Notes: a model not told the origin generated them from the sequence alone. Shown: positions 6,626 through 14,736, counted from the first letter of the stretch. The stretch is 29,452 nt of DNA from an uncultured Collinsella sp. (GCA_959599915.1 CAUGJE010000021.1:1-29452); one strand, 5' to 3'. A program made the numbers and translations.

Positions 6626-7335
6626 AGACCGATGCCCGCGACCGTGTTATCGTCGCCCTCGACTGCGACCGTAAGCGTGCGCTCGAGCTCGCCCACGAGC
6701 TTTCGGGCCATGCCGCCTGGCTCAAGGTCGGCATGACGCTCTATTACGCTGAGGGTCCCCAGATCGTCAAGACCTTTAAGGACCTTGGCTTTAAGGTCTT
6801 CCTCGACCTTAAGTTCCATGACATTCCGCATCAGGTGCGCGGCGCTGCCCGCTCGGCCTCGCTTGCCGGTGCCGACCTGCTTTCGGTCCACGGCCTGGGC
6901 TCGGGTGCTATGCTCGCTGCCTGCCGCGAGGGTGCCGAGGAGGCGCGTGAGGACCGCGCCAAACTCGTCGCCATCACCGTGCTCACGAGCATGAATCAGG
7001 ATGCCTTGAGCGAGATCGGCGTCGAGTCGCCCGTGGCCGAGGAGGCCGCCCGCTTGGCAAAGCTTGCTCAGGCTAACGGCATCGATGGCATCGTGTGCTC
7101 ACCGATGGAGGCTCACGACATGCGTGAGCTGCTGGGTCCTGATGCCCTGATCGTGACTCCGGGTGTGCGTCCGGTGGGTGCCGCCCTTGGTGACCAGTCC
7201 CGCGTGGCGACGCCTTCCCAGGCTATCGAGCGTGGCGCAAGCCACATTGTGGTGGGCCGTCCCATCACTGGTGCCGACGATCCGGTTGCCGCCTTTGACG
7301 CCATCGTCGCCGAGCTGGTCGAAAACGTCGCGTAA
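6619..7335 (+). CDS. pyrF: Orotidine 5'-phosphate decarboxylase
   Basis: This 238-residue TIM-barrel enzyme decarboxylates OMP to UMP. The catalytic signature DLKFHDIPHQV at residues 63-73 has the Lys and Asp of the active-site network, and the phosphate-binding end VTPGVRP and VVGRPIT is intact. ATG 6619 lies inside the end of pyrD, so translation is probably coupled. It is the last gene of the operon. Orotate phosphoribosyltransferase (PyrE), which makes its substrate, is not encoded in this window. Confidence 0.96.
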   Translation: MLETDARDRVIVALDCDRKRALELAHELSGHAAWLKVGMTLYYAEGPQIVKTFKDLGFKVFLDLKFHDIPHQVRGAARSASLAGADLLSVHGLGSGAMLAACREGAEEAREDRAKLVAITVLTSMNQDALSEIGVESPVAEEAARLAKLAQANGIDGIVCSPMEAHDMRELLGPDALIVTPGVRPVGAALGDQSRVATPSQAIERGASHIVVGRPITGADDPVAAFDAIVAELVENVA

Positions 7336-7380
7336 AAGATTCCCCTAAGTCACCACTTTTGGGTCTCATTAGCACAAAAT

Positions 7381-7438
7381 AGCCCCTGTGCCTGCGTAAA
7401 CTTTCCCATCCTTTGTGTGGAATCGCAGGTCAGGGGCT
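7381..7438 (+). terminator. Probable 3' hairpin of the pyr operon
   Basis: AGCCCCTGTGCCTGCG (7381-7396) pairs with CGCAGGTCAGGGGCT (7424-7438) with one internal irregularity and a 27-nt loop. Only TAACTTTGGG follows, so it is not a textbook intrinsic terminator. It is the only strong stem after pyrF and lies before the mihF promoter. Confidence 0.5.
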
Positions 7439-7457
7439 TAACTTTGGGCGCAGTATA

Positions 7458-7486
7458 TTGCACTTTTTGCGGGTATCGTCTAACCT
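7458..7486 (+). promoter_or_regulatory. Promoter candidate for the mihF-gmk-rpoZ-thiI cluster
   Basis: TTGCAC (7458-7463), a 17-bp spacer and TAACCT (7481-7486) resemble a primary-sigma promoter. It lies about 90 nt upstream of the mihF start codon. Confidence 0.5.
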
Positions 7487-7501
7487 ATGGAGCCGCGATT
7501 A

Positions 7502-7533
7502 GGCATTTTGTACGTTCTACGTGCTAAAATGCC
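7502..7533 (+). promoter_or_regulatory. Inverted repeat upstream of mihF (operator or leader hairpin)
   Basis: GGCATTTT (7502-7509) and AAAATGCC (7526-7533) are a perfect 8-bp inverted repeat. Two ACGT tetramers sit in the centre, so the dyad almost continues inward. It lies between the candidate promoter and the mihF ribosome site. It could be a protein-binding site, perhaps for mIHF itself, or an mRNA hairpin. Confidence 0.45.
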
Positions 7534-7574
7534 AATTATTGAATCAGATATAACCCAACTATTTGGAGGTACGA

Positions 7575-7883
7575 ATGGCACTCCCTCAGCTTACCGACGA
7601 GCAGCGCAAGCAGGCTCTTGAGAAGGCTGCCGCCGCACGTCACGCCCGCGCTGAGCTTCGCGAGCAGATCAAGAAGGGCGAGAAGTCCCTCGAGTCCGTG
7701 CTCAACTCCGATGACCCCATCGCTTCCCGCATGAAGGTTTCCACCCTCATCGAGTCTCTCCCCGGTTATGGCAAGGCCAAGGCCGCCAAGATCATGGAGG
7801 AGCTCGGTATCTCCGCTACTCGTCGCGTCCAGGGCCTCGGCGTCCGTCAGCGCGAGCAGCTCCTCGAGCAGCTGACCAAATAA
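7575..7883 (+). CDS. mihF: Integration host factor, actinobacterial type (mIHF)
   Basis: The 102-residue protein begins MALPQLTDEQRKQALEKAAA with a long basic helix. The helix-two-turn-helix DNA-binding part (SLPGYGKAKAAKIMEELGIS, then RVQGLGVRQREQLLEQL) follows. It is the actinobacterial IHF, unrelated in fold to E. coli IhfA/B; it bends and bridges DNA and is needed for nucleoid organisation and some phage integration. GGAGG at 7564-7568 with 6-nt spacing sets the start at ATG 7575. Its location directly before gmk and rpoZ is the conserved actinobacterial order and is a good taxonomic marker. Confidence 0.93.
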   Translation: MALPQLTDEQRKQALEKAAAARHARAELREQIKKGEKSLESVLNSDDPIASRMKVSTLIESLPGYGKAKAAKIMEELGISATRRVQGLGVRQREQLLEQLTK

Positions 7884-8453
7884 GTGAGCGCTCAGGATTC
7901 CAAGCTCTTTGTGATTTCTGGACCGTCAGGCGCAGGCAAGGGTACGCTCGTCACTCGTGTGCGCGAGCGCCGCTCGAACCTGGGTCTGACGGTTTCGGCT
8001 ACCACGCGAGCACCACGCAAAGGTGAGGTCGACGGCGTCAACTACTTTTTTCTGACGCGCGAGGAGTTCGACCGCCGCGTGGCAAACGGTGAGTTTGTTG
8101 AGTGGGCCGAGGTCCACGGTAACTGCTACGGCACGTTGGTGAGCGAGGTCACATCCAAGCTCGCCTCGGGCTCGTCTCTGATTTTGGAGATCGATGTCCA
8201 GGGCGCCCTGCAGGTGAAGGAGCGGTTCCCCGAGGCCGTGCTGATCTTTATCAAGCCGCCTTCGCTTGAGGTGCTCCGCGAGCGTCTGGTCGGTCGCGGT
8301 ACCGAGACGCCCGAGACGATTGAGCTGCGTATGGCAAACGCCGCCGATGAGCTTGCCCTTGCCGACCGCTACGACGACGTCGTGGTGAATGACGATCTCG
8401 ACCGCGCGACCGATGAGCTCGTTCGCGTTCTCGATATGCATGAAAGGATCTGA
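7884..8453 (+). CDS. gmk: Guanylate kinase
   Basis: This 189-residue kinase phosphorylates GMP to GDP. The P-loop GPSGAGKGT is at residues 13-21, the GMP-binding region TTRAPRKGEVDGVNYFF follows near residues 40-56, and EIDVQGALQV is typical of the family. The GTG start at 7884 comes immediately after the mihF TAA, with no clear Shine-Dalgarno, so reinitiation or coupling with mihF is likely. rpoZ begins 5 nt after its stop. Length is close to the family norm of about 200. Confidence 0.96.
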   Translation: MSAQDSKLFVISGPSGAGKGTLVTRVRERRSNLGLTVSATTRAPRKGEVDGVNYFFLTREEFDRRVANGEFVEWAEVHGNCYGTLVSEVTSKLASGSSLILEIDVQGALQVKERFPEAVLIFIKPPSLEVLRERLVGRGTETPETIELRMANAADELALADRYDDVVVNDDLDRATDELVRVLDMHERI

Positions 8454-8458
8454 GGTCC

Positions 8459-8740
8459 GTGTCCGTTGTAAAGCCTTGCATTGACGATCTTCTGGAGAAG
8501 ACCGATCACAACCGCTTCCTGCTCGCTTCGCTTGCCTCTAAGCGCGCCTGCGACATCAATAGCATGCTGCGTGGCCAGCACAACCGCGTGCTTGCCGTCC
8601 AGGATGTCGATGACATCACCATCGGGCTTTCCGGTGCCGATACCATCTCGATGGCTATGGACGAGATTGTCGACGGTGACATCTCTTACGACGAGGCCCG
8701 TTACGAGAAGGCGCTCGGCCACAAGGTTGCTGAAGCCTAA
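8459..8740 (+). CDS. rpoZ: DNA-directed RNA polymerase omega subunit
   Basis: This 93-residue subunit helps fold and hold the beta' subunit of RNA polymerase. The N-terminal part (VVKPCIDDLLEKTDHNRFLLASLASKRA) fits the omega helix pattern, where the conserved basic patch and the AxRAR-like SLASKRACDI segment contact beta'. The GTG start at 8459 is preceded by GAGG at 8452-8455, inside the gmk stop region. Its TAA is directly followed by the thiI ATG. The conserved gmk-rpoZ pair supports the call. Confidence 0.92.
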   Translation: MSVVKPCIDDLLEKTDHNRFLLASLASKRACDINSMLRGQHNRVLAVQDVDDITIGLSGADTISMAMDEIVDGDISYDEARYEKALGHKVAEA

Positions 8741-9985
8741 ATGGCGGCTCGCGTCTGCCTGGTCCACTATCACGAGGTTGGACTGAAGGGCAAGAACCGC
8801 GCACATTTTGAGCATATCCTCATGGATAACATCAAGGCGGCCTTGGCCGCCTTTTCCGTGAACGCCGTGTCTCGAATTTCCGGTTATATCCTCGTGACCT
8901 TTAACGAACATCAGGCCGACGAGGCGGCGCGTGTCATTCGCACCGTTCCCGGCGTTGCCCGTGTGTCTTTGGCGTATCACACCAACCGCGACCCGCAGGA
9001 GTACTGCGCCGCCGCCGTGAAGGCGCTGCGCGAGTTTGGTTCCTTCGATTCGTTTAAGGTGCACGCCAAGCGCTCCAATACTGACTATGAGCTCACCTCG
9101 ATCGATATCAATCGTCAGGTGGGCGAGGTACTGTGTGAGGCCTTCCCCGATAAAAAGGTTCAAATGCACGACCCCGATGCAATGGTGCACGTACTGGTGG
9201 TCCAGGGTAGCGTTTACGTGTACGCACGCTCCGAGCGCGGCGTGGGCGGTCTGCCGGTGGGTTCTGCCGGCAAGGTCGTGACGCTGCTGTCCTCGGGTAT
9301 CGATTCTCCGGTGGCGACCTGGATGCTCGCGCGCCGCGGCGCGGTTTGCGTGCCGGTACATTTCTCCGGTCGTCCGCAGACGCCCGATACGAGTGAGTAT
9401 TTGGTGCAGGATATCATCCGTGCGCTTGAGCCGGGTGTCCAGATCGGCCGCCTGTACGTGGTGCCGTTTGGCGACTGCCAGCGTGAGATTTCGGTCACCT
9501 GCCCCAGCAACCTGCGTGTGATCATGTATCGTCGCATTATGTATTCGGTTGCCGAGCGCATTGCGCACATCGAGGGCGCCAAGGCCATCGTTACGGGCGA
9601 ATCGCTTGGGCAGGTTGCCTCCCAAACGCTTGAGAACATCATGGCCGTCAACGAGGCCGTGAAGATCCCCGTGTTCCGTCCTCTCATCGGTTCGGACAAG
9701 CAGGAGATCATCGCGCGTGCTGAGGAGATCGGTACGTTCGATATCTCGACTGAGGCCGCTCCCGACTGTTGCACGCTGTTTATGCCGCGCCGACCCGAGA
9801 CGCACGCTAAACTTGATGCCGTGCATGAGGCCTGGGAGTTGTTCGATCATGAGGAGATGATCGAGCGCCTGCTCAAGCAGACCGAGTACATCGACTTCGA
9901 GAGCAACACGTATAAGGCCCCTAAGACCTTAAAACGCAAACATTCGGAGCTTGCTCCGCGTGAGATTTACCAAGATTACGAGTAA
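8741..9985 (+). CDS. thiI: tRNA 4-thiouridine sulfurtransferase ThiI (no rhodanese domain)
   Basis: The 414-residue enzyme activates U8 of tRNA with ATP and inserts sulfur; the family also serves thiamine thiazole synthesis. An N-terminal ferredoxin-like domain and a THUMP domain (to about residue 165) are followed by the PP-loop SSGIDSP at 184-190. The protein ends without the C-terminal rhodanese domain of the E. coli enzyme, so sulfur would come from a dedicated cysteine desulfurase, as in Bacillus. No such desulfurase gene is beside it. ATG 8741 abuts the rpoZ stop. In many actinobacteria coaBC comes after rpoZ, so this neighbour is different here. A strong terminator follows. Confidence 0.93.
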   Translation: MAARVCLVHYHEVGLKGKNRAHFEHILMDNIKAALAAFSVNAVSRISGYILVTFNEHQADEAARVIRTVPGVARVSLAYHTNRDPQEYCAAAVKALREFGSFDSFKVHAKRSNTDYELTSIDINRQVGEVLCEAFPDKKVQMHDPDAMVHVLVVQGSVYVYARSERGVGGLPVGSAGKVVTLLSSGIDSPVATWMLARRGAVCVPVHFSGRPQTPDTSEYLVQDIIRALEPGVQIGRLYVVPFGDCQREISVTCPSNLRVIMYRRIMYSVAERIAHIEGAKAIVTGESLGQVASQTLENIMAVNEAVKIPVFRPLIGSDKQEIIARAEEIGTFDISTEAAPDCCTLFMPRRPETHAKLDAVHEAWELFDHEEMIERLLKQTEYIDFESNTYKAPKTLKRKHSELAPREIYQDYE

Positions 9986-9995
9986 ATTTGTGCAT

Positions 9996-10028
9996 AGACC
10001 GACGATGCGCCTGCATCGTCGGTCTTTT
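9996..10028 (+). terminator. Intrinsic terminator after thiI
   Basis: AGACCGACGATGC (9996-10008) and GCATCGTCGGTCT (10013-10025) form a perfect 13-bp stem with a 4-nt loop, followed by TTTGC. The adenines on the other side (ATAGACC) make it less suited to leftward termination. Confidence 0.9.
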
Positions 10029-10198
10029 GCTATCTGGGCATTTTGCGGCTAAGCGTTCATTTGCTGACGTGTGCCTGAATAAATGGACAGATTTGTGCAA
10101 GGTTTTGGTCGGTATTTGGTTTGACCGCAAAAACCGGTTTTGGGGCGTGGCTGTTGTGGAGCTCCTTTCCTGACACGATGGTGTTGGGAGGTTTTGCT

Positions 10199-10912
10199 AT
10201 GGCGCAGCGCGAACAACACGAACGAGTCAAAAAGATGGACCGCTGGGCGGGCAAACTGCTCGGTCATAAGGCAGTGGTGATGGCGATACTGGTCGTCATT
10301 GCGATGGCGAGTGGACTGGCGATGGCGAACCTTGGCGGCGGTGCCGGCGGTGTGTCGTTTGAGCGCACTGATGGTTCGGGCACGTTAGTGGAGCCGGGAT
10401 CCGGCGATGCTTCGAGCGGAAAGACATCCGAAGGCTCTTCGCCTAAGGCGTCTGCCGCGGCAGAGGTCTATGTCGATGTTGATGGCGCCGTGGTGTCACC
10501 CGGTGTATATCGCCTCAAAGACGGGGCGCGGGTGGCTCAGGCGATTGATGCCGCCGGCGGGCTGGCGCCCGAAGCAGACGTTACGGGGCTTAATCGTGCA
10601 TCCAAGGTCACTGATGGACAAAAAATTCACGTTCCAACGGTAGGGGAGCAGCAGGCGTCCATTGCGGAAGCCGGTGTTGATGGTGGGACTTCCGCATCAT
10701 CAGGCGTCGGTGGCGCAACAGGCCTAGTAAACATTAATACGGCAAGCTCGGCAGAGCTGCAGACGCTCTCGGGAATCGGTCCCTCAATGGCACAGTCGAT
10801 TATCGATGAGCGGACAAAGAACGGTGCTTTTGCTTCGGTTGACGATCTGATGCGCGTGTCGGGAATCGGCGAGAAGAAGCTTGCCAAAATCAAAGATTGC
10901 ATCTGCGTATGA
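10199..10912 (+). CDS. comEA: ComEA-type DNA-binding competence protein
   Basis: The 237-residue protein has a short cytoplasmic N-terminus and one membrane helix at about residues 24-44. A low-complexity Gly/Ser linker, an SLBB domain at about 90-146 (VYVDVDGAVVSPGVYRL), a second linker and a helix-hairpin-helix pair at 177-234 (VNINTASSAELQTLSGIG, then VSGIGEKKLAKI) follow. In transformable Gram-positives ComEA binds incoming double-stranded DNA outside the membrane and hands it to ComEC. GGGAGG at 10186-10191 supports ATG 10199. Its TGA overlaps the comEC ATG. The 170 bp upstream hold only imperfect repeats, with no firm promoter. Confidence 0.93.
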   Translation: MAQREQHERVKKMDRWAGKLLGHKAVVMAILVVIAMASGLAMANLGGGAGGVSFERTDGSGTLVEPGSGDASSGKTSEGSSPKASAAAEVYVDVDGAVVSPGVYRLKDGARVAQAIDAAGGLAPEADVTGLNRASKVTDGQKIHVPTVGEQQASIAEAGVDGGTSASSGVGGATGLVNINTASSAELQTLSGIGPSMAQSIIDERTKNGAFASVDDLMRVSGIGEKKLAKIKDCICV

Positions 10913-13212
10913 GTGCGACCGAGCGAGAGCACGTGATGCCTCCGCGGCCCCTGATTCCGTGGACGATGGCCCTGTGTGCCGGCATGTGCGTGAGCTGCGC
11001 CTTGGTGCTCAGCATAGCCGCTGATGCGCTGCTGAGGGAGCGGGCGACGGCGGTCGGGCCGCTATGGGCCATTCCCGTTGCGGCAGCGGTTTTCGTTGTG
11101 CTGGCTCACTCTTGTGCGCGGCTTGCTCCTTTGAAGCGGTGGCTGTATGCCGCGTCCGCCGGTCTCGTGGCGGGAGCGGTCGTCTCGGCGTGGTGGGCTG
11201 TGGGTGTGCTCAGCGCCTCGAAGGCGCTCGACGGTCGAGCGGCAAGCGGCCTCGAGTTTGTCGTGCAGGGTGATCCATCCATAAACGACGACGTGTATTC
11301 CTATACCTGTGAGGCACGCGCGGACGGTAAGAACTTGGCAACGGTTCGCCTATCGTGTGATCGTGAGCTCAAGGTCGGGGCGCACGTGCGTGTTATCGGT
11401 CGCGTTTCGCGTTTTGAGAACGATGCATATGGACGATCGCGCGTGCTCCGAGGCGAGGTATGCAAGGTAAAAGCCGTTCGGATTGTGTCGGTCGATGAGG
11501 GCTCTCCGGGGCCGCTGCTTCGGCTACGAAATGGGCTGCTTGCGTCCATCGCGCCTGCGACCGACCCGGCGCGTGCACTCATAGCCGGTGTCGTCTGCGG
11601 TCGTTCGGCCGAGCTGCGCGCCCAGTCGGCGGGCGACTGGTTTTCGGTGACGGGTACGGCGCATCTTATCGCCGTCTCCGGCAGCCATTTGTCTATCGTG
11701 GGGTTTGTAATTGAGGGCGTATTGCAAAAGACTCGGTGTTCACGTGGTCTTCGGCGGGTGATATTGGCGATAACGCTTGTGGGCTACGCTGCCTTTACGG
11801 GCGCGTCTCCCTCGGCCGTGCGCGCGTGCTGCATGGTGTTCGCGACGCTTGTCGTAAACGGCGCAGGGCGTCGCCGGCACGGCGCATCGGCGCTCTTCGT
11901 AACCATGTCCATCTTTGTGTTACTGCGGCCGACGGTGCTGTTCGAGATGGGCTTTCAGCTTTCATGTGCCAGCGTCTTAGCCATTCTGTGCTTTTGCCCC
12001 TATGCGACCTACGCTTTGGGTAAGTTGGGTGTGCCGTCGGGCGTTGCCAGCATGCTTTCCGTCACGCTGTGCTCGCAGTTGGCGACGCTCCCCATTACCA
12101 TTCCTGCCTTCGGTACGTTCTCGCTCATTGCTCCGCTGGCAAATGCGGTCATCGGTCCGGTGGTGAGCGTACTGCTCGCTGTGTCGATCGTACTGGTTCC
12201 CTATTCGCTCGTGGCACCATTGCGGATTTGGGCGCTCATTGTGCCCATGGTTGCCGCCCGTTGCGCGTTGTTCTTCGAGCAGCTGTTTGCCGCCGTGCCG
12301 GGTGCATCCGTGAGTGTGCCGCCCGATAGCATGTGGATTTACCTAGTGCCGTGTTTGCTGGCGGTTCTGCTGGTCTGGTGGCCGCGTCCCCGTGCACGTC
12401 CTATGGCGGTGGGGCTTACGTGCCTGGTGTTCTTGGCTGCGATTCCGTACGCCTACTGGGATCGGTTCGCTCCGCCTTCGGTGACGGTGCTCGATGTGGG
12501 CCAGGCCGATGCGATTCTTATCCGCCAGGGCGGCACAGTAGCGCTCGTCGACTGCGGGCTCGACGAGCGCGTGGTGGCGGCGTTGGTTCGCAATAACGTG
12601 CACCATATCGATGCCGTCTTTGTGACGCATTGGGATGAGGATCACTGGGGTGGTCTGCCTGCCGTGCTCGAACAGTTTTCGGTCGGAACGATTGCCGTGG
12701 CGGCAGATGCGCTGGAGGATGCTCCTGCCGAGGTATTGAACCGACCTGGCGTGGAGTATCGGCAGGTGCGCCATGGGGATACGGTCGACATCGGCTCATT
12801 TTGCGCCCGCGTGATGTGGCCATTCGAGTCCGTGGATGGCGAGGGCAATGAGGACTCGCTTGTCCTGCTGCTCTCTTATGTTCAGGAAGACAAGGGCCTG
12901 CGCATGCTCCTCACCGGTGATGCCGAGCTCGACCAGGAACGGGAATTCGTGCAGGAGGTGGGGGATATCGATGTCCTTAAACTCGGGCATCACGGCTCCA
13001 AGGTTTCGGTCGATGCCGCGCTGCTGGAGATTCTGAGACCCGAGCTTTCCCTCGCGAGCGCGGGCGAGGGGAATCGATACGGTCATCCGTCCGATGCCTG
13101 CATCGATGCCGTGAAGGAAGCGGGTGGCATGTTCGCGTGCACCATCGAACACGGCGACATTACCGTCACGCCGACTGAGAATGGCTTTGCGATGCGATGC
13201 CAGCGACCGTGA
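10909..13212 (+). CDS. comEC: ComEC/Rec2-type DNA uptake channel
   Basis: This 767-residue membrane protein has N-terminal membrane helices, an OB-like extracellular part (about residues 100-200), the ComEC competence domain with the LIAVSGSHLSIVGF motif near 250, several further membrane helices, and a C-terminal metallo-beta-lactamase-like domain from about residue 525. The last domain has DVGQADAILI, the metal motif THWDEDHWGG (His at 574) and GHHGSK (near 693). It is thought to translocate single-stranded DNA into the cytoplasm, and the C-terminal domain may degrade the other strand. ATG 10909 overlaps the comEA stop (ATGA), so the two are co-translated. Full length and intact motifs suggest a working gene. 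Confidence 0.94.
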   Translation: MSATEREHVMPPRPLIPWTMALCAGMCVSCALVLSIAADALLRERATAVGPLWAIPVAAAVFVVLAHSCARLAPLKRWLYAASAGLVAGAVVSAWWAVGVLSASKALDGRAASGLEFVVQGDPSINDDVYSYTCEARADGKNLATVRLSCDRELKVGAHVRVIGRVSRFENDAYGRSRVLRGEVCKVKAVRIVSVDEGSPGPLLRLRNGLLASIAPATDPARALIAGVVCGRSAELRAQSAGDWFSVTGTAHLIAVSGSHLSIVGFVIEGVLQKTRCSRGLRRVILAITLVGYAAFTGASPSAVRACCMVFATLVVNGAGRRRHGASALFVTMSIFVLLRPTVLFEMGFQLSCASVLAILCFCPYATYALGKLGVPSGVASMLSVTLCSQLATLPITIPAFGTFSLIAPLANAVIGPVVSVLLAVSIVLVPYSLVAPLRIWALIVPMVAARCALFFEQLFAAVPGASVSVPPDSMWIYLVPCLLAVLLVWWPRPRARPMAVGLTCLVFLAAIPYAYWDRFAPPSVTVLDVGQADAILIRQGGTVALVDCGLDERVVAALVRNNVHHIDAVFVTHWDEDHWGGLPAVLEQFSVGTIAVAADALEDAPAEVLNRPGVEYRQVRHGDTVDIGSFCARVMWPFESVDGEGNEDSLVLLLSYVQEDKGLRMLLTGDAELDQEREFVQEVGDIDVLKLGHHGSKVSVDAALLEILRPELSLASAGEGNRYGHPSDACIDAVKEAGGMFACTIEHGDITVTPTENGFAMRCQRP

Positions 13213-13220
13213 CGACGTCG

Positions 13221-13250
13221 TTGGCGTGTGGTGGGCCCCTGGGCTAGAAT
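13221..13250 (+). promoter_or_regulatory. Promoter of holA
   Basis: TTGGCG (13221-13226), an 18-bp spacer and TAGAAT (13245-13250) lie just after the comEC stop. The implied start point is about 35 nt before the holA ATG. Confidence 0.6.
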
Positions 13251-13290
13251 GGCACGGAACGAATACGAAGGCCTGCGGGAGGGGAGCGCA

Positions 13291-14253
13291 ATGTCCGAAA
13301 CCGGTCTGCTGCCGGCATATCTGATCGTCGGTACCGACGGAGTCAAGCGCGATCACGCCGTCTCGCGTATGAAAGCGCGTCTGGAAAAGTCGGGTATGGT
13401 CGAGTTTAACCTCGACGAGCGCGACATGACTAAGGACCCCGATATCGAGTCCATTATCGGATCGCTTAACACCTTTCCGATGGGCAGCGAGTTTCGCCTG
13501 GTAATCCTTGATGGCTGCTCAAAGCTCGCTAAGGCTGTCTCGGAGCCGCTCGTCGAGTACCTCGCAAGTCCCAGCCCCACAACGGTCTGCCTCATCATCG
13601 CCGACTCGCTTGCCAAGAACACGCGCCTGTATAAGGCGATCGCCAAGATCGACAAGAAGGCCGTGATCGATTGCTCCGGCACCAAGCGCTGGGAGCTACC
13701 GCGCCGCGTTCAGCAGATGGCGACGCAGCATGGCAAGTCGATCTCGACGGCGGCCGCCGAGGAACTCGTCTCGCGTTCGGGTGAAAACACTCGCATGCTC
13801 GATAACGATTTGGCTAAGCTTGCCCAGATGGTCGAGGCGCCCCAGATTGAGCTTGCCGACGTTGAGCGCTGGATTGTACGTACGGCCGAGGTTCAGCCCT
13901 GGGACTTTCTCAATGCGGTCTCGGCCCGTGACATGCGCCGCTCGCTCGAGCTCTTCAATCTACTGCCCGCCAAGAGCTACGTGTGGACTTACACATTGCT
14001 GTGCGGCCGTATTCGCGAGCTTATCGTTGCCAAGGCGCTCGATGCGCGCGGACAGGGTCGTGAGCTGGCCGCAACGCTTAAGCTCCAGTCCTGGCAGGTC
14101 AAGAATCACCTGACCTGGGCTCGCCGCTTTTCGATGACAGAGCTCGTCGCAGCGCTCGAGGGAGCGGTCGATGTGGAGCTCGCGCTCAAGGGTTCGGCCG
14201 ATTCTGAGACCGCGCTTTTGCTCTGGATTACGAACATCTTGAGAAAATCGTGA
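13291..14253 (+). CDS. holA: DNA polymerase III delta subunit
   Basis: This 320-residue clamp-loader subunit opens the beta sliding clamp. The N-terminal AAA-like fold starts PAYLIVGTDGVKRDHAV, where the usual Walker A motif is degenerate as expected for delta. VILDGCSKL and CLIIADSLAKNTRLYKAI fit the middle, and the C-terminal collar domain (residues about 200-320) contains LLCGRIRELIVAKA. GGGAGGGG at 13278-13285 sets ATG 13291, though the frame is open upstream. It follows comEC, a common order in bacteria, but has its own promoter. Confidence 0.93.
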   Translation: MSETGLLPAYLIVGTDGVKRDHAVSRMKARLEKSGMVEFNLDERDMTKDPDIESIIGSLNTFPMGSEFRLVILDGCSKLAKAVSEPLVEYLASPSPTTVCLIIADSLAKNTRLYKAIAKIDKKAVIDCSGTKRWELPRRVQQMATQHGKSISTAAAEELVSRSGENTRMLDNDLAKLAQMVEAPQIELADVERWIVRTAEVQPWDFLNAVSARDMRRSLELFNLLPAKSYVWTYTLLCGRIRELIVAKALDARGQGRELAATLKLQSWQVKNHLTWARRFSMTELVAALEGAVDVELALKGSADSETALLLWITNILRKS

Positions 14254-14302
14254 TGATACCTGCCTATTTGGCAAATTCGTTCTATCCCTTTGAGGGGGAG
14301 CG

Positions 14303-14311
14303 TGCTATAGT
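14303..14311 (+). promoter_or_regulatory. Extended -10 promoter of rpsT
   Basis: TGCTATAGT fits an extended -10 element and predicts a start near 14318, giving a leader of about 70 nt. The -35 region is poor. The same 9-mer occurs before rpmB. Confidence 0.6.
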
Positions 14312-14386
14312 AGGCGCTTGCATGACCTCACCGTGTCTCAGAGGTGTCATACATTTTTTGCAAGGAACTCGAAAGGAACTCCAGAA

Positions 14387-14653
14387 GTGGCAAACATCAA
14401 GTCTCAGAAGAAGCGTATCCGCACCAATGAGGCAGCTCGCATGCGTAACAAGGCTGTCAAGTCCGAGCTCAAGACGCTGACCAAGCACGTCCAGTCCGCC
14501 GTCGCCGAGGGCGACGCCGAGAAGGCCCAGGCCGCCCTCAAGACCGTCACCAAGCGTCTCGACATGGCTGCCGCCAAGCATGTTATCCACAAGAACCAGG
14601 CTTCCAACCGCAAGTCCGGTCTTGCCAAGCTCGTGAACAGCATCAACGCCTAA
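14387..14653 (+). CDS. rpsT: 30S ribosomal protein bS20
   Basis: The 88-residue basic helical protein (VANIKSQKKRIRTNEAARMRNKAVKS at the N-terminus in codon terms) is bS20, which binds 16S rRNA early in assembly. The GTG start at 14387 is preceded by AAAGGA at about 14372-14377. An in-frame ATG at 14318 would add 23 residues unlike any S20 and coincides with the expected transcription start, so it was not chosen. A non-ATG start is frequent in rpsT and is linked to autoregulation in E. coli. The gene stands alone between its promoter and a strong terminator. Confidence 0.96.
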   Translation: MANIKSQKKRIRTNEAARMRNKAVKSELKTLTKHVQSAVAEGDAEKAQAALKTVTKRLDMAAAKHVIHKNQASNRKSGLAKLVNSINA

Positions 14654-14687
14654 GTTGTAAATTTCACACCACACAGATTACGCGCAT

Positions 14688-14724
14688 AAATGGAGCCTGT
14701 TTTATGGAACAGGCTCCATTTTTT
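14688..14724 (+). terminator. Intrinsic terminator after rpsT
   Basis: AAATGGAGCCTGTT (14688-14701) and AACAGGCTCCATTT (14708-14721) form a perfect 14-bp stem with a 6-nt loop, running into TTTTTTG. The flanking adenines would also permit weak leftward termination. Confidence 0.93.
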
Positions 14725-14736
14725 GTATCGCTCGGG

